In this document: one piece after another, positions 48,455 to 60,071 of the stretch
How positions within the stretch are numbered: position 1 is the stretch's first letter
How the letters are laid out: every line of letters begins with the position of its first letter
NCBI GenBank assembly: GCA_002197995.1
Contig: NGZR01000002.1
Span: forward strand, 4,340,001 to 4,404,000
Length of the DNA: 64,000 bases
Source of the DNA: Gaeumannomyces sp. JS-464
Taxonomy: Eukaryota > Ascomycota > Sordariomycetes > Magnaporthales > Magnaporthaceae
Direction: 5' to 3'
The notes under the pieces: model-generated
Told to the model about the DNA's origin: nothing
Seen by the model: the letters and a program-made list of their open reading frames with translations, nothing else
Database searches by the model: none
Program-made: the position numbers and the translations under genes

Positions 48455-50083
48455 CTACACCCTCTTCCCTTGGGCAAGCAGCTCCGAGACCTTAGGCGGC
48501 AGGACCAGGGAGGTCCGGTCATTGCGTCGGTGAAAATCGACCAGCGCGATTGCTGTCTTCTCGGGCAGGTCCTCGTGGACGAAGTGGCCCGCCTCGGTAA
48601 AGACCTGCAGGGCATACTTTCCTGTTCATTTCCCCCCACAGAGGGATCAGCAAGGCCTGTTCAGAGAAGATGTTGGATGATGAACGAGCTTACCCTGCAT
48701 CTGACCGATGGTCAACTCCGTGTCCAGCCTGTCGGTGCCAGCCAGGAGCAGTAGCTTCCCGCCCCTGGCGCTCAGGAATTTCTTGCTGAGGCCGACGAAC
48801 CACCCCTCCCAGAAGGGTTGCGTGGCGGCCAGGTCGGTGCGCCACCTCCAGGGCCTGGCGGCGGCGGCATTATTATTAGCATCACCGCCCCCGTCTTCCT
48901 CACGACGCACCAGCAGGCCGGGGACGCTGGTGCGGGCCGAGACGGAGTTGCGAATGGTGCGGGAGCGGACGTGCCAGTCGACGGCGGCCTGGACGGACGC
49001 GAACCCCGCGGGACGGGTCGACAGGTACGTCTGCATGCTCTGCAGCGCGTCCATGGCGGAGCCCTCGACCACGTCGAGCACGGCGTAGCCCAGCAGCGCG
49101 TCACCGAGCGCGCCCGAGCGCGCCAGGTGCGTCACGACGGCGCCGCCGAGCGAGTGGCCGACCAGCACGATAGGCGGCAGGGACGGTGACGACGACGATG
49201 ACGGTGATGATGATGGTGATGATGGTGGCGGTGCAGAGTTGGCACTGCTGCTGCTGCCACTGCTGGCCCAGCCCATCCGCACCCCGGTCGCCCGGATGAC
49301 GGCGAGCAGGTCGGCCGCCAGGGTTTCCAGGCTCAGGTCCGGCGGCGGCTGGTCCCTTTCGCCAGGGGCGGCCCCGACGGTCGTGGAGCCGTGGCCGCGC
49401 GCGTCGAGGGACAGGATGCCGGCGGACGGGTTCCGCTTCCTGATCTCGGCCCCGACGACGGCGAAGCTGAGCCCCGACGAGCCGGCGCCGTGGTGCATCA
49501 CGAAGAGCGGGCCCTTGCCCACTGGCGACGTGAGGTAGGCGTGGAAGGTGACGGCGGCGGCGCTGCCGCTACCGTCGCCGGCGTCCTCCTGCTTGACCTC
49601 GAGGAACAGCTCGCGCTCAAAGTAGGTGGTCCAGGGTATGACGTCCATGGTCCTTCCTCTAGGGACGCTGTTTTATGTCGTTACCCAGGGGGTGCGACCT
49701 CGCCTCCCCATCACAGCTGTCAGCGCAAACACGGTCATGGTGCCCTGCCAGGGATTGGGGTTTTGAACCGAGAGAACACAGACACGACAGCGAGGAAGAG
49801 CAAAGACAAGAAAAGAGAGGGCGGGCCCCAACCCTTGTGGCCTGGCAAACAGGTTCTGGCGCGGCGACGGCACGACGGTGCCGGTCGACGAGGCCGACGA
49901 GGCCGACGAGGAGTCGTCGTCCGCAAACTCGGGCAGCTCAGGCACCGTGCCCGTCTCCTCCTCGGGCTCCTCGGGGATCGCGGCAGCCGACGCCGCCCTG
50001 TCCTCGAGCTGGTCGTCGAGCGCGGCCATGGCGTCTGGGGGGTGAGCCCTCGCCTTTGCCCATATGCGCTGCAGCTCGCTCAT
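48455..50083 (-). CDS. PPE1: protein phosphatase methylesterase 1 (Ppe1)
   Basis: Three exons: 50083-49833, 49658-48694 and 48621-48455, giving 460 aa. Exon 1 codes MSELQRIWAKARAH and a Ser-rich stretch ending SSTGTVVPSPRQNLFARPQ; it joins GRTMDVIPWTTYFERELFLE. This is an alpha/beta hydrolase: MHHGAGSSGLSF oxyanion region, SLDARGHGST, nucleophile motif LVGHSLGGAVV, DVVEGSAMDAL, and in the last exon VFTEAGHFVHEDLPEKTA with the catalytic His. The enzyme removes the C-terminal methyl ester from PP2A catalytic subunits. Between helices, about residues 210-240, lies a Ser/Pro run coded by short tandem codons (GAT/GGT on the plus strand near 49190-49260), an insertion relative to the compact core. 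The first donor (GTTGGG) is weak, but the joined frame is right. Confidence 0.92.
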
Positions 50084-51016
50084 CGTCGGGATTGGAGCCC
50101 GCCGGGGCTGACCCTAGGGGGAGGGCGGATTGTGCGACAGCCCGCCTGAACAAGACAAGGACGAGGACGCCGATCTCGATGTTTCTGGAGGTGGCGTCCG
50201 CACAACAATTATGTGACCCTTGCTCACGTTGCCGTCGTCGTGGCTTATTATTGCCGCAAACCAGACAAAGCAAGGTCCCACCCACCGTGTGATTATGACG
50301 TTGTTTCCAGCCCACGACGATCAGACTGCATTCGCTGGCTGCGAGTCTCCCCCACTGCTGGCCACTCTAGGTACTTGGAGGAGTTTCTCTCGTAAGGGAA
50401 TTCTGACAAGCATAAATAATCCATTTAAAACGGTATAAAGAGCGTCTTTCACGGTGAAATTCACCATGTTGCTTCGCTATAGTGTTGAGGCACCGTCTGC
50501 ACACAGTACAAACCCTCTAAGATAAACTTTATCAACTCAACATCGCAGCACCAACAGCCCATTTCCTTGACCGTGCATGTAGCCTCATAGCCCAGTCAGT
50601 CGACGGCGCGGGTCGCGAGCAGCAGATGAGACGGGATCCAGACGAGTTCTCAGTTTATCCTCGGCCGCCCCCGGAGTACTACTTGAATTTGCTTTCGAAA
50701 TAGCTAAAGTGAGAATACAAAGTGAATAAGGTCCGCATTCGGGTCATAAGTAAGGAAACTAGGTGGTTACCTGGGTAGATATTTAGATACTATAAAGGAA
50801 ACGGGGTATGTGCAGACAAAACCAAATAGAAATACAATCCATCAACGGAGCCAGCGCCACGTCGATCCGTGCCTTCGAGTCTTTGAATCGATTGTTGATG
50901 GTCGACCAGCCTCAGTCGTCGACCTTTTGTCCCTCCTATCTCACACTATCGACTGCGTCGCATTTGTAAACGACATCCTCTCTTTAGCCCTATTCACATC
51001 CCTGGCATGCTTAGTA
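50084..51016. other. intergenic: PPE1 promoter and channel gene 3' region
   Basis: 0.9 kb without supported exons. The middle (about 50400-50810) is AT-rich. Confidence 0.55.
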
Positions 51017-53604
51017 CTAGTAGCCGCGGGGAGGCGCTCCATAGCCGTATCCTCCTTGGTTGTAGCCGGCCTGCCCGTAACCTCCCTGACTGTAGCCGCC
51101 ACCACCGTAGCCACCACCGTATCCCGGGCCGGGGCTGTAGTTGTTGTTCGCCCGCGGGGCGCCGTATCCTGGACCCGAGTTGAATACGGGAAGCGTCGGC
51201 TGTCGCGAATCCACCCTGCCAATCGGCGCAGCACCCGATAGAAGCGTGCTCTTGCCATCGTCGTTGTACGCGAGCGGCGTGCTGGGCGTGAGCGGCCTGA
51301 AAGTGTCTGACTTGAAGCTGTCACTGGCTGACGACGGCTTCATATTGGAGTACGGGTTGGCGGCGTCGTTGCTGTATCTATCAGGAGATGAGGTCTGGGA
51401 CATGGACTTCTTCTCATCGACTGTGTTGGCCACGGCAAAGGTGGTTGACGAGTCCTGGTTCGATTTGGTCCTGTCAATGAGCAGCGAGTTGCGCGCATCC
51501 AGGGGAGTGAGGTTGTCCACATCGCGCATTTTCTCTGCACAGCGGGTTAGCGAGGCGCGTAATATGCAGGGGGGGTTGTAAACTGAGGTGGACTTACCAA
51601 GCTCCTTTCTCCGCTGGCGGTGGGGGTTCGCCTTGCAGCAGGCACTGATGGCATTCCAGGCGATCAGGATGGCGAGAATGCCCGTCAGGGTCGACTGCAC
51701 GACGATGAGAACAACTCCGGCGACAGTCTGTGTCGTCTGGGCGATGCCAAACTCCTGAACGAACACGAGAATGACAACAACCGAGAGCACACGCACGACC
51801 GCGATGGCGACATTGACGACGTTGCCCGACTTGCGCTCATAGGGACGACTCCACAGGAGGAGGATGAGCATGATCCCCTCAATAACCAGCAGGCTGATCG
51901 TCTGAGTCATGCCGTGGCCGTCGCCAACGGCGATCGCCGTGCCCTTGGCGAACAGGTATACAATGGTAGGCACGAAAATCCACCAGTAGTCCTTCTTGTA
52001 CGACTCGTAGAACATGCTGTACTTTACCCAGATGCTCTTCTTCTCGTAGAGGCCGCTGGCGTCGCCCTCCACATTCCTAAGCTGGCGCGCCGTGTACCAG
52101 ATCTTGAACGAAAAGAAGACCAGGACACCGGTGAACAAGCCGAGGGTAATCCCGGCCAGCGTCTTTGCCGCCCACGAGTCGCCGTGTGTGAACTGGAAGA
52201 TGCAGTACAGGACCCAGACACCGTAGAGCAGCAGGATGAGCGACGTGATTGCTCGCGCGATGGAGCCCCAGTAGTGCTTGCGGAACCCGACTAGCGACTT
52301 GGGGAAGTTGCCAAAGAGCGCCCAGAACTCCAGGATGAGCTTGAACAGCAAAATGCCGACGGCGATGGCAACAATGGCGATAGCGACGATCAGGAGTACC
52401 GTCATGAAAGTGTTCGCCGACGGCACGGCGAGCTCGCTGGCGTAGGCTTGGATACCGGTGACAGCCATGCGAATCTGCGCGGGCATGCCCTCACCCTGCT
52501 GGCCAGGCGCAGGAGCAGTGGTGTTAACACTGGTCTCGATCTGCCGCGCGGCCAGAACCACAATGTTGTCGAGCGCGCGCTTCAGCTTCAACGGCTGCGA
52601 CTTGTCCGACGTGGAAATAGAGCCGTCCGGGTACACTAGAGTGGCGTTGCGCAAGGTGGCCACGCTGTCGGTCGTGAGGTTCCCGCCCGTCATGTTGCGG
52701 AACTGGTCGATGGACACCTGGAGGCCGGTCCAGGGGACAAGCCCGGTCGAGAAGGCGAAGTTCTTGACGAAGCTGCGGTAAACCTGGGGGTAGCTGACCG
52801 ACAGCATGCCGTTCATGGCCATGCCCTGAAACCAGCCAAAGACCTCGGTGAAGCTGGGGCTGATGGTACCAACACCCGCAGCACTGCCTCCAGCCGCCGC
52901 GCCGCTGCCACCGGCCACGGCGGCCCCAACAGCCGTCACTCCAGTCATGACCAGGGCGGCGCCAGCAACACCAGCCGCTACATATGACACAGCCGGGACG
53001 TTGGCCGTCTTGCCGTTGGACACCTGAGACCTGATGCAGGCAACATCCCGTCCAGAATCGATAGATTTGAGCTGCAGCGTTGCCAATGCCGCGATGTCGG
53101 GGATCTGGAAGGCTATCGCGGGCAAGGCGCTAACAAACTCGGGAGGGATGACCTGAGTACCCCGGGCGGAGAAAGTGCCGGCAGGAACTGTGATTTTGTT
53201 AGCAACATCCGTCGCAGCCTGGACGGCGATTCTTCGCTGTAGATGGCATGGGTGGGAAGAAGCATACCTGGACACAGCTGGGAGACGAATGTGCCCTTAG
53301 CACAAGGATTGAAGGTGTTGGAGTAGACCTGCTGGCCGTACGCCGTCACGTTCAGGACGGCGGTAACATTCTGAATGCGAGAGCTTGAGCCGGCAACATC
53401 GAAGGACACCGTCTTGTTCTCGTTGTTGTACTGGATGTCGACTTTCTGGACCTGGACGTTGGCGTTGGTGCCGCAGTTGCTGAATCCAATGGTCTGCAGG
53501 ATATCAGCGCCCGCAGCTCCCTGCACTATGGCCATGGCGGCGAGGGCCACGGCTGCCAGCCGGGACCCGGGGCCCAGACTCCTACCGCATCGCGGCATTT
53601 CCAA
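51017..53604 (-). CDS. FLC/TRP-like membrane channel with ML-like domain
   Basis: Exons 53604-53268, 53187-51598 and 51534-51017, giving 814 aa. A signal peptide covers about residues 1-32 (LAAVALAAMAIVQGAAG). The ML-like luminal domain follows, with several Cys (GFSNCGTNANVQ, NPCAKGTFVSQLCPG, VACIRSQV) and N-x-T sites. A Gly/Ala-rich membrane segment comes next (AAGVAGAALVMTGVTAVGAAV), then about eight more transmembrane helices with the TRP-like core (LLFKLILEFWALFGNF, KDYWWIFVPTIVYL, ISACCKANPHRQRRKEL). The cytosolic tail is Ser-rich and ends in Gly-Tyr repeats. Family members include yeast Flc1-3 (flavin/haem and Ca2+ related, ER) and fission yeast Pkd2. The likely role is endomembrane Ca2+ or cell-wall stress handling. 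Substrate and ion are unproven. All splice frames are clean. Confidence 0.9.
51020..51150 (-). repeat. Gly-Tyr repeat coding region in the channel tail
   Basis: Tandem GGY/GYG codons near the C-terminus encode units such as YGGGYGGGGYSQGGYGQAGY. It is low-complexity and possibly length-variable. Confidence 0.7.
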
Positions 53605-56600
53605 ATTCGAAACACAAAAAAAGCGGACGGGGATCGCGTGCGCAGGTCTCGCTACTGAATACGGAAGGGATGCTTCGTAAATGCCTGTCGGTCGAGCGTC
53701 GTCGATTCGATTATTTCTCTGTTTTTTTTCTTCTTTTTTTTTCGGTTTCCTTGTCTCCCGTCCTCCACGGTCGTCGTGCGTTTGGATGTAGAAGCGATTC
53801 AGTTCGATAAAAAGAATGTGGTATGTATCAAGTCACACGCAGTGTGCTGTTCGCGGTGGGAATCGATCCGATCGGTATATCGAAGAAACGAGGGAGAGAT
53901 GGTATCGAGTCTAGCCAAAAACTCAGAGGACGCGGAGTCGTTCGGCGTGTCGAGAGCGACAGGAGGACTGGTGTATCAAACCAAAAAGAAACAAAGATCC
54001 AAGGGAATAGCAAAGAAGGAGCAAACAACGCCAGTTGTTGCGAGAAGGGAAACAAAAATGGCCGAGGATCAACCTGGAAAGAAAGAAACGAAAGGGCAAG
54101 GACTGCCCCCTTGAACACTGAGCCCGTCAACCCGGAAGCCCGCGAAGAGAGCTAGTTGGGAAGGGTTGGACGTCACAATACCGAGGTCGATATTGCCCGT
54201 CGATGAGGGAGGACAAAACGAGAGAAAGGAAGAGGGAGTCAGAGAGGGAGGGACGAGACCAAGAGGTCGTAGCGAGAGTATGGGCCGGTAGGGGTGGATG
54301 AAGAAGTGGGAAGGAGATCCAAGACACCAAAAAACAGAGGCACACAGAGAAGGAAGGCAGCGTCTAGCTGGCGGCCGACGTGTGGCGGGCAGGTGAAACG
54401 ACTGGAGGCTGGTTGACGACGACGACCAAGTGGGCGACTGGGGCGGACTCCAGGTCGATTCACCTGTCGGGGACTGCCACTGACGCCAGCGTCGGGATCA
54501 GAAACAAGCGGGCAAGGGACGTCTAGTCGGGCCAGCCTCTGCGCTTTCCCACTTTGCGCATCTCCTTGCGTCTGCACAGTGCTGTCTGGTGTTTCGACGC
54601 CACGCCACCCCCTTCGCAAAAAAGGGAGACCGCCAGATTCCCAGCAGTGGGCTACTGCCGATCGGGGTTGGACCCGACGGGGGGGTGGAAGAGCCTCAGC
54701 CAGCCATTAAGGTGAATGGGGAAAGGCCCGCCGCACCCCTGCTCCCCCGTCAGACACATGTAAGCGCCATTGGCACGGCATGGGCTGGCATGCGCTGCAG
54801 GGATCAGGGAGGCTGCTGGCATTTCGGAGTAGTCAAGCGGTGTCGTTCGACAAAAGGCAAGAACTGAAGGCCAAAGAAAAAAAGATTCCTCAGGCGCCCA
54901 GCAGTCGCTTCGGAATCAGCGGCCCCACCCAGCGCCCACCAGCGAATCAAGGCTGTCGCGGCTGGCCCGGCTAGCGTCAGCAGGGGGTCCTTCTGAAACC
55001 AAGGGCTCATGTCCACCCTTCTCCATGCATCTTGGCCGCCTTCTGCTCCCAGCTCCCATTGTGCCGACATTCGATTGGACAGGGAGACCTCTGTTGGCCA
55101 GGGAAGCCGCCCGCATCGCCCTTTCCTTCCCTCAACGTGCATCCTTCTGGAAACCACCCCACTATCTTTAAAACCGGCCGAACCGCGCGACAACGGACGG
55201 CCAGCCAAAAAAAAGACCCCTCCCACTGCTTATCAACATCGGTCTGCTGGGAGCGGTATTTTTGTGTCTGCATAGAGTTGTCGTCAGAGCGGGCAGTTCT
55301 CCTTCGCCTCATTCGTCTTTCGCCGGTCGCGATTGTTTGGCCTAGAAAGACCTCCAGGTCCAGGACGGTCGCATCTTGGGCGGGCCGTTTTGCGATCTTG
55401 AGATCTTATCTTGCAATGTGACGACCTACGGTAGTGAGACCAACCAACCAGCCATCCGACGTCGCCGCTTAGGCGAGGATAGAATGCCCCAGTGCGGGAA
55501 AATCTCTCATGCAGATCAGAGGCCGCACAGGCAGCCCGTCCGAGCGTCAATGCCGTCACCGGGCCCCCAATCCCGCCACTACAGCGTCGACTCCCGAGAT
55601 GCCAAACTCGCTCAATTTCGGATCCAAGTGCAGTTTCCGGGGCGCTGGGCGTCGCACCTTGACGGTTGAGCTGCGGCTGATACGCAAGCCTCCAGCTAAA
55701 AGCAAGGTGCCTTGGATTGAATGCGCACCAAGCGATTTTCTTGGGGAACGGAAATTACGATTGACATTCCTGCCCCTGCCGGACCCGTTTGGTCCCAGAC
55801 ACCGTCGGGTCGGTTGCCTCCAAGTTTAGCATGGAAGGACTGCTGCCAGACACGGCACTGCCATCCGACTGCCCTTGGACACTCAGCCGCTTTGGCACAG
55901 TATATTGGACATTGGCATCCCATCTGATATCTTGGGCTCGGAATCCGAATGATTTCACTTTGTTTTATTTCAGTTAGTGCATCTTGCTCGTATGTGCTCA
56001 CTCAAGCATCCGCAGCCAAGGCAACTCGATCTGGCAGCTCCAGTGTTTCGAAATTGTTGCTGTTGTCGACGCCACGGGCAGGTCATTTACAACACAACAA
56101 CGTCAGCTCGTGCGGAGCGAAGAATTGAGGTTTAGAAAAAAAGACAATCGGGACAACGTTTCGCATTGTTAATAAACTTTGGGAATAAAGTACGGCAGAA
56201 AGACCCAAAGGAACGGGTTCACTGGAGTGGCATTGATAAGTAGTGCGTGCACGCCGGTGAGAAACAGGGAGGGGGAAGCACAGTAAAAGTTGGATGCCAA
56301 GAAACCGCCAGCCAACCCCAGACGGTGTGGTCCTTCGAATGTATCGTCAACTCCTCATGTCTGTCCATAAAGCTAATCATCCAAATATCCAAATAGGAAA
56401 TAGACCGAAATATACTTGAATCCAACCACAGGAAGACAGAATCCAAAGAAGGGAAAGAAAAAAAAAACACAAGAAAAAGTAACAAAGGCAGGGGTATCTG
56501 AACTTCGATGTTAGTCCGTTGCATGGTCGGCTTTATATATTGGCGTCCAATATGGCCAAGAAGATCAGCGAGAGGGAGCGAGATCAAAATCACTTGGTCG

Positions 56601-56697
56601 CCAAATGTGGAGGGAGAAAAAGAGAGAGTGTGGAGAAAAACCGAGGGGGAAAAAAGGGAGCCGTCACCAATCGAAACCCGTAAGACTACCTAGGTAG
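53605..56697. promoter_or_regulatory. 3 kb intergenic region: channel promoter and zinc-finger gene 3' region
   Basis: No recognisable exon. Purine-rich DNA on the plus strand at about 53880-54240 probably belongs to the channel 5' leader. Around 56220-56660 an AT-richer stretch with A runs fits the zinc-finger 3' UTR. Confidence 0.5.
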
Positions 56698-59600
56698 CTA
56701 ATAAAAGCTGTGCCCAGATTGTTGATGAGGAGACCGGGAGTAAGGCGAAGCGGAACCATGGGGTGTGAATTGCCCACCGCCCGCGCTGGCAGGATCCATC
56801 ATGTGGCCGTACTGCATCGGCGAGGGCCCCGCCACCGACATGCCCATAGTGTCTATCGGTGCACCCATGGACAGTTGTGGGAACGACTCGAGTTCGTTGG
56901 TGACGGGCATATATGACTGCTGGACCGAGCCGTACGATCCTGTCGTGACAGGGATGTTGAAGTAGGATGGGGTAGTCTGGAAGGCAGCAGCGCTGACCTG
57001 CGACATGTCCATGTTCTGCATGCCGCCGACGAGCCCAAACGAAGCCTGGGGTTGCTGTTGACTTTGGAATGCAGAACCACCAGGCGCACCAACGGTGAAC
57101 CCAAAGTCTCCCTGGTGAGCCGGGAACGGTATGGGACCTATCGCAGGCTGTGAGGTTTGCGGCTGGAAGCCTCCCGGGGAATGACCGAAAGACTGCGAGA
57201 AAGGCTCCTCCTTGACGGGCAACGGGCCGAAGGACCGCGGAGGCGGATCTTGGACTGGGCTTATGATGGTATCGGCATCGAGCTGCTTCCGGGACACGAG
57301 GCGGAGGAGCGGGAGACTGATTTGCTCCATGTGCTTGGCCAAGTGGACTGTCAACTTCTTCCAGGTGGGGAAAGTCTTGCCACAGAAGCGGCACGGCTCG
57401 TTTTGGGGCAGAGCCCTCGTCTCCACGTGGCACCTCTCTACCCTCTGCCACGTCGGATCGAGGGCGCCTGTCCGCTTGATGGCCGCCTTCGTCTTCACCT
57501 TTGGCTCAGAAAACTTGTGCTCCCGAACGAGGTGCTGCAAGAAGTTGTCCCTGCGGTAGCACGTATGACGACAGTCTTCCACGTCACACGTCCACCACTC
57601 GAGGTGACGGTGCCCCTCGTTTTCGTGCCGGACCCAGTCCGCCTTACGCTTGAAGATTTTGGGGTCGCGGCATCTGTCCCAAGTGCAGGTGAAAGGCTGC
57701 ACATCTTCGTGTACGTGCTTAGTCCAGTCAGACGGCTTCTGAAACTTCTTGGCCGTAAAGCACAGCTGGCATTCGAACTCGGCCGGGAGAGACTGGGTGG
57801 GCGGCATGGGGATGTCCTGTGGGAAGCTCTCAGGCCCGATTGCCCCTCGAGCGGCGTCGAGACGTCATCGTCCGATCCCTGCAACCTAGCCGACAGCGGG
57901 TCCAATCCTCGACTGTCACTCTTGCTATCGAGGATAACTGCAGAGCCGCCAAGGGCAATGCACAGCAGCTGGCCGGCTTGGCACCTTTGAGTTTGAACCA
58001 ATCCGGCGTGCTTGATCTTTGCGTTGCACAAGCTCTTGAATCGAATAACCTGCTGATGGGCTATGCGGTCGACCAAATAATTATTGGTCTGTGCTAGCAT
58101 GGGGTTCAACTTGAGAATGTACTGCTGAAAGCCGGAGAAATTTGGCGTGACGTCGTCGATGAACTTCATCGCCTCGGAGCTCGTTTCACCATCATCCAGA
58201 TCATCATCATCATCGTCGTCGTCGTCCTGGTCGACGACAAGCGCAGGAGCCTTCGCAAGAGCGACCGGAGGCCCACCTGTCTTCTTCCACATGTCGGTGA
58301 TGTTAGAAAAGGAGTTTTCGGACCCTGGCCTGGGCAGTTCAGACTTTGCCCTGCGCCGAGTGATGTTGGTGACCTTAAGTGTGAAGGGGCTTTTTGGCGT
58401 GACGACAGGGGTCGTCGAGCTGATAGATCCGCTGCGAGCGTGAGTGGTGCCGATGGCCGCAATGTTGCTCCCCATGCCCACTAGAGCGGTGTTGATACTA
58501 GGTGTCTGACGCTTGGTGGCCCAGCCGACACCTTTGCTCGGAGGAGCAAGGCTGTCGCGGCTCTGCCGTCTCTCGCTCGAGGCATCTGTGGAGCGACGGC
58601 CATCTTCGTCCTGGCTGGGGCTGGAGAGAGAACGCTTGAGATTTGCCAGGTTGCTGGCGCTAGGCCTGCGGACCAAGGTGCGCAGATCCTTGAGAAACTC
58701 GCCGCGGCTGATGGATAGTTTCTTTAGGAAATTGCCGCTGACAATACCCTCCATATCTACGATACTTGGCAGGCTCCGGCGCCTGGTGCCCCAAGTGGCG
58801 GCCCTTGACACCACCGAATCGTTATCGCGGCACATCTTCTCGAACCTGCGCATTGCGTCGGCCGAGCTCTCAGGCTGGTAATGCTGGTCTCCCTGTGCGG
58901 ATATCGGAAGAACAGCGGGGGCATCCTCCCAGTTCCGATTCTGACGCATGATGGCAATGTCTTCCTGCGTCAGGGGCCCGGAGCCGCCCTCAACGTAGTA
59001 CGTCCGGCCAGGCTGCGCGAGATTTTCGGTCTCGTTTCCAAGCGGTATCTCGCGGCTGGGCACGCCCCTGAGATTATCCTCATTCACAGATGGCGGCCTT
59101 TCTTCATCGCCACGACCACTTCTGTTGAGCCAACTCTGGACCCCCATATTCCGCTCCTGAACCGCGCGAGTTGCGGCCAAATCATTGACGCTGGTTGTTT
59201 CCCCGGAAAGACGCCCGGACGGTCCGATCCCGCCCTGGCCGGTCGAGAAATCAGGCATCCACCGCCCAGTGGCGTCGCGAGACACCCGAGGGAAGGGTGT
59301 GACCGTGTCGTCGGGAGCGAAACCCGTAGAGGTCGGGTCCAGAAGGAATTCAGGCGGCGCTATGTTCTCTACGGGGACGTGGCCATCCTTGCCATACATG
59401 GAGACCATAACGCGGGGGCTTTGTCCAGACATGGTCGGCACGCTAGCAGCAAGGCTATCGTCGCTTGTGTCTGGAGTTGTGAAGTGCGAGTGCGGAGAGC
59501 TCTGCTCCGATTTCAAGAGGTCTTCGGTCGAGGGCGCCTCAAAAAGGCGCGTGCTCGGTAGGGCCGCCGGGTGGGCACGGCTTTCCTTGTTTGGGGGAGT

Positions 59601-60071
59601 GATGTTGTGCAGCGACGGGGTCTGCTCAGGGCTTAGCAGATACCCCTGGCTGCTATCATCGGGGTTGCTGCTGACGGGGTCGGGCGTTTGGTAGGAAAGA
59701 GGGCCGCCTGAAACTTGGGCCGGGCCCTGGGAGCCGGTGGTGCCGGCGTCGTCACCCAGGAAGGACGGCGTTCCGTTCTCGAGGTTGTTAAAGTCAACAC
59801 CATAAAACTCGTCGCCGAAGTCGCTGGTGAAGTCGCTCGTCTGGTACTGCAGGCTCGCTGGGGTGGACTCAGCAGATGAACTGTTGGCTGGAAAGGTGGG
59901 GGACGCTGAGCTGCTCGGGTACTGCGCCGACGAAGGCGACAGATGGCTCAGGCCAGCGGGGGCCGGTTCTTGGGCGGCGGCGGCGGCGGTCCGTTGGCCG
60001 GGAGTGCGATCCGGTCGACTGCCGTTGAAACAGTGAGGCGGGTAGACAGTGCCCATGTAGGTCGAAGACAT
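56698..60071 (-). CDS. large C2H2 zinc-finger protein, frame break
   Basis: A single long exon starting MSSTYMGTVYPPH at 60071. The frame breaks at the CCCC of 57843-57846 (plus strand). One more base of the run joins PLEG to AIGPESFPQDIPMPPTQ and gives 1124 aa, 3375 bases in all. The N-terminal 750 residues are disordered (Ser/Pro/Asp-rich) with a run of nine Asp near residue 630. After MPPTQSLPAEF come four C2H2-like fingers: CQLCFTAKKFQKPSDWTKHVH, then a CTWDRC unit, CDVEDCRHTCYRRDNFLQH and CRFCGKTFPTWKKLTVHLAKH. The Gln/Gly/Ser-rich tail ends HQQSGHSFY. Finger type and layout match large fungal C2H2 regulators; DNA target unknown. Without the correction the frame runs on out of phase, past all fingers, to 57495. 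Confidence 0.8.
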
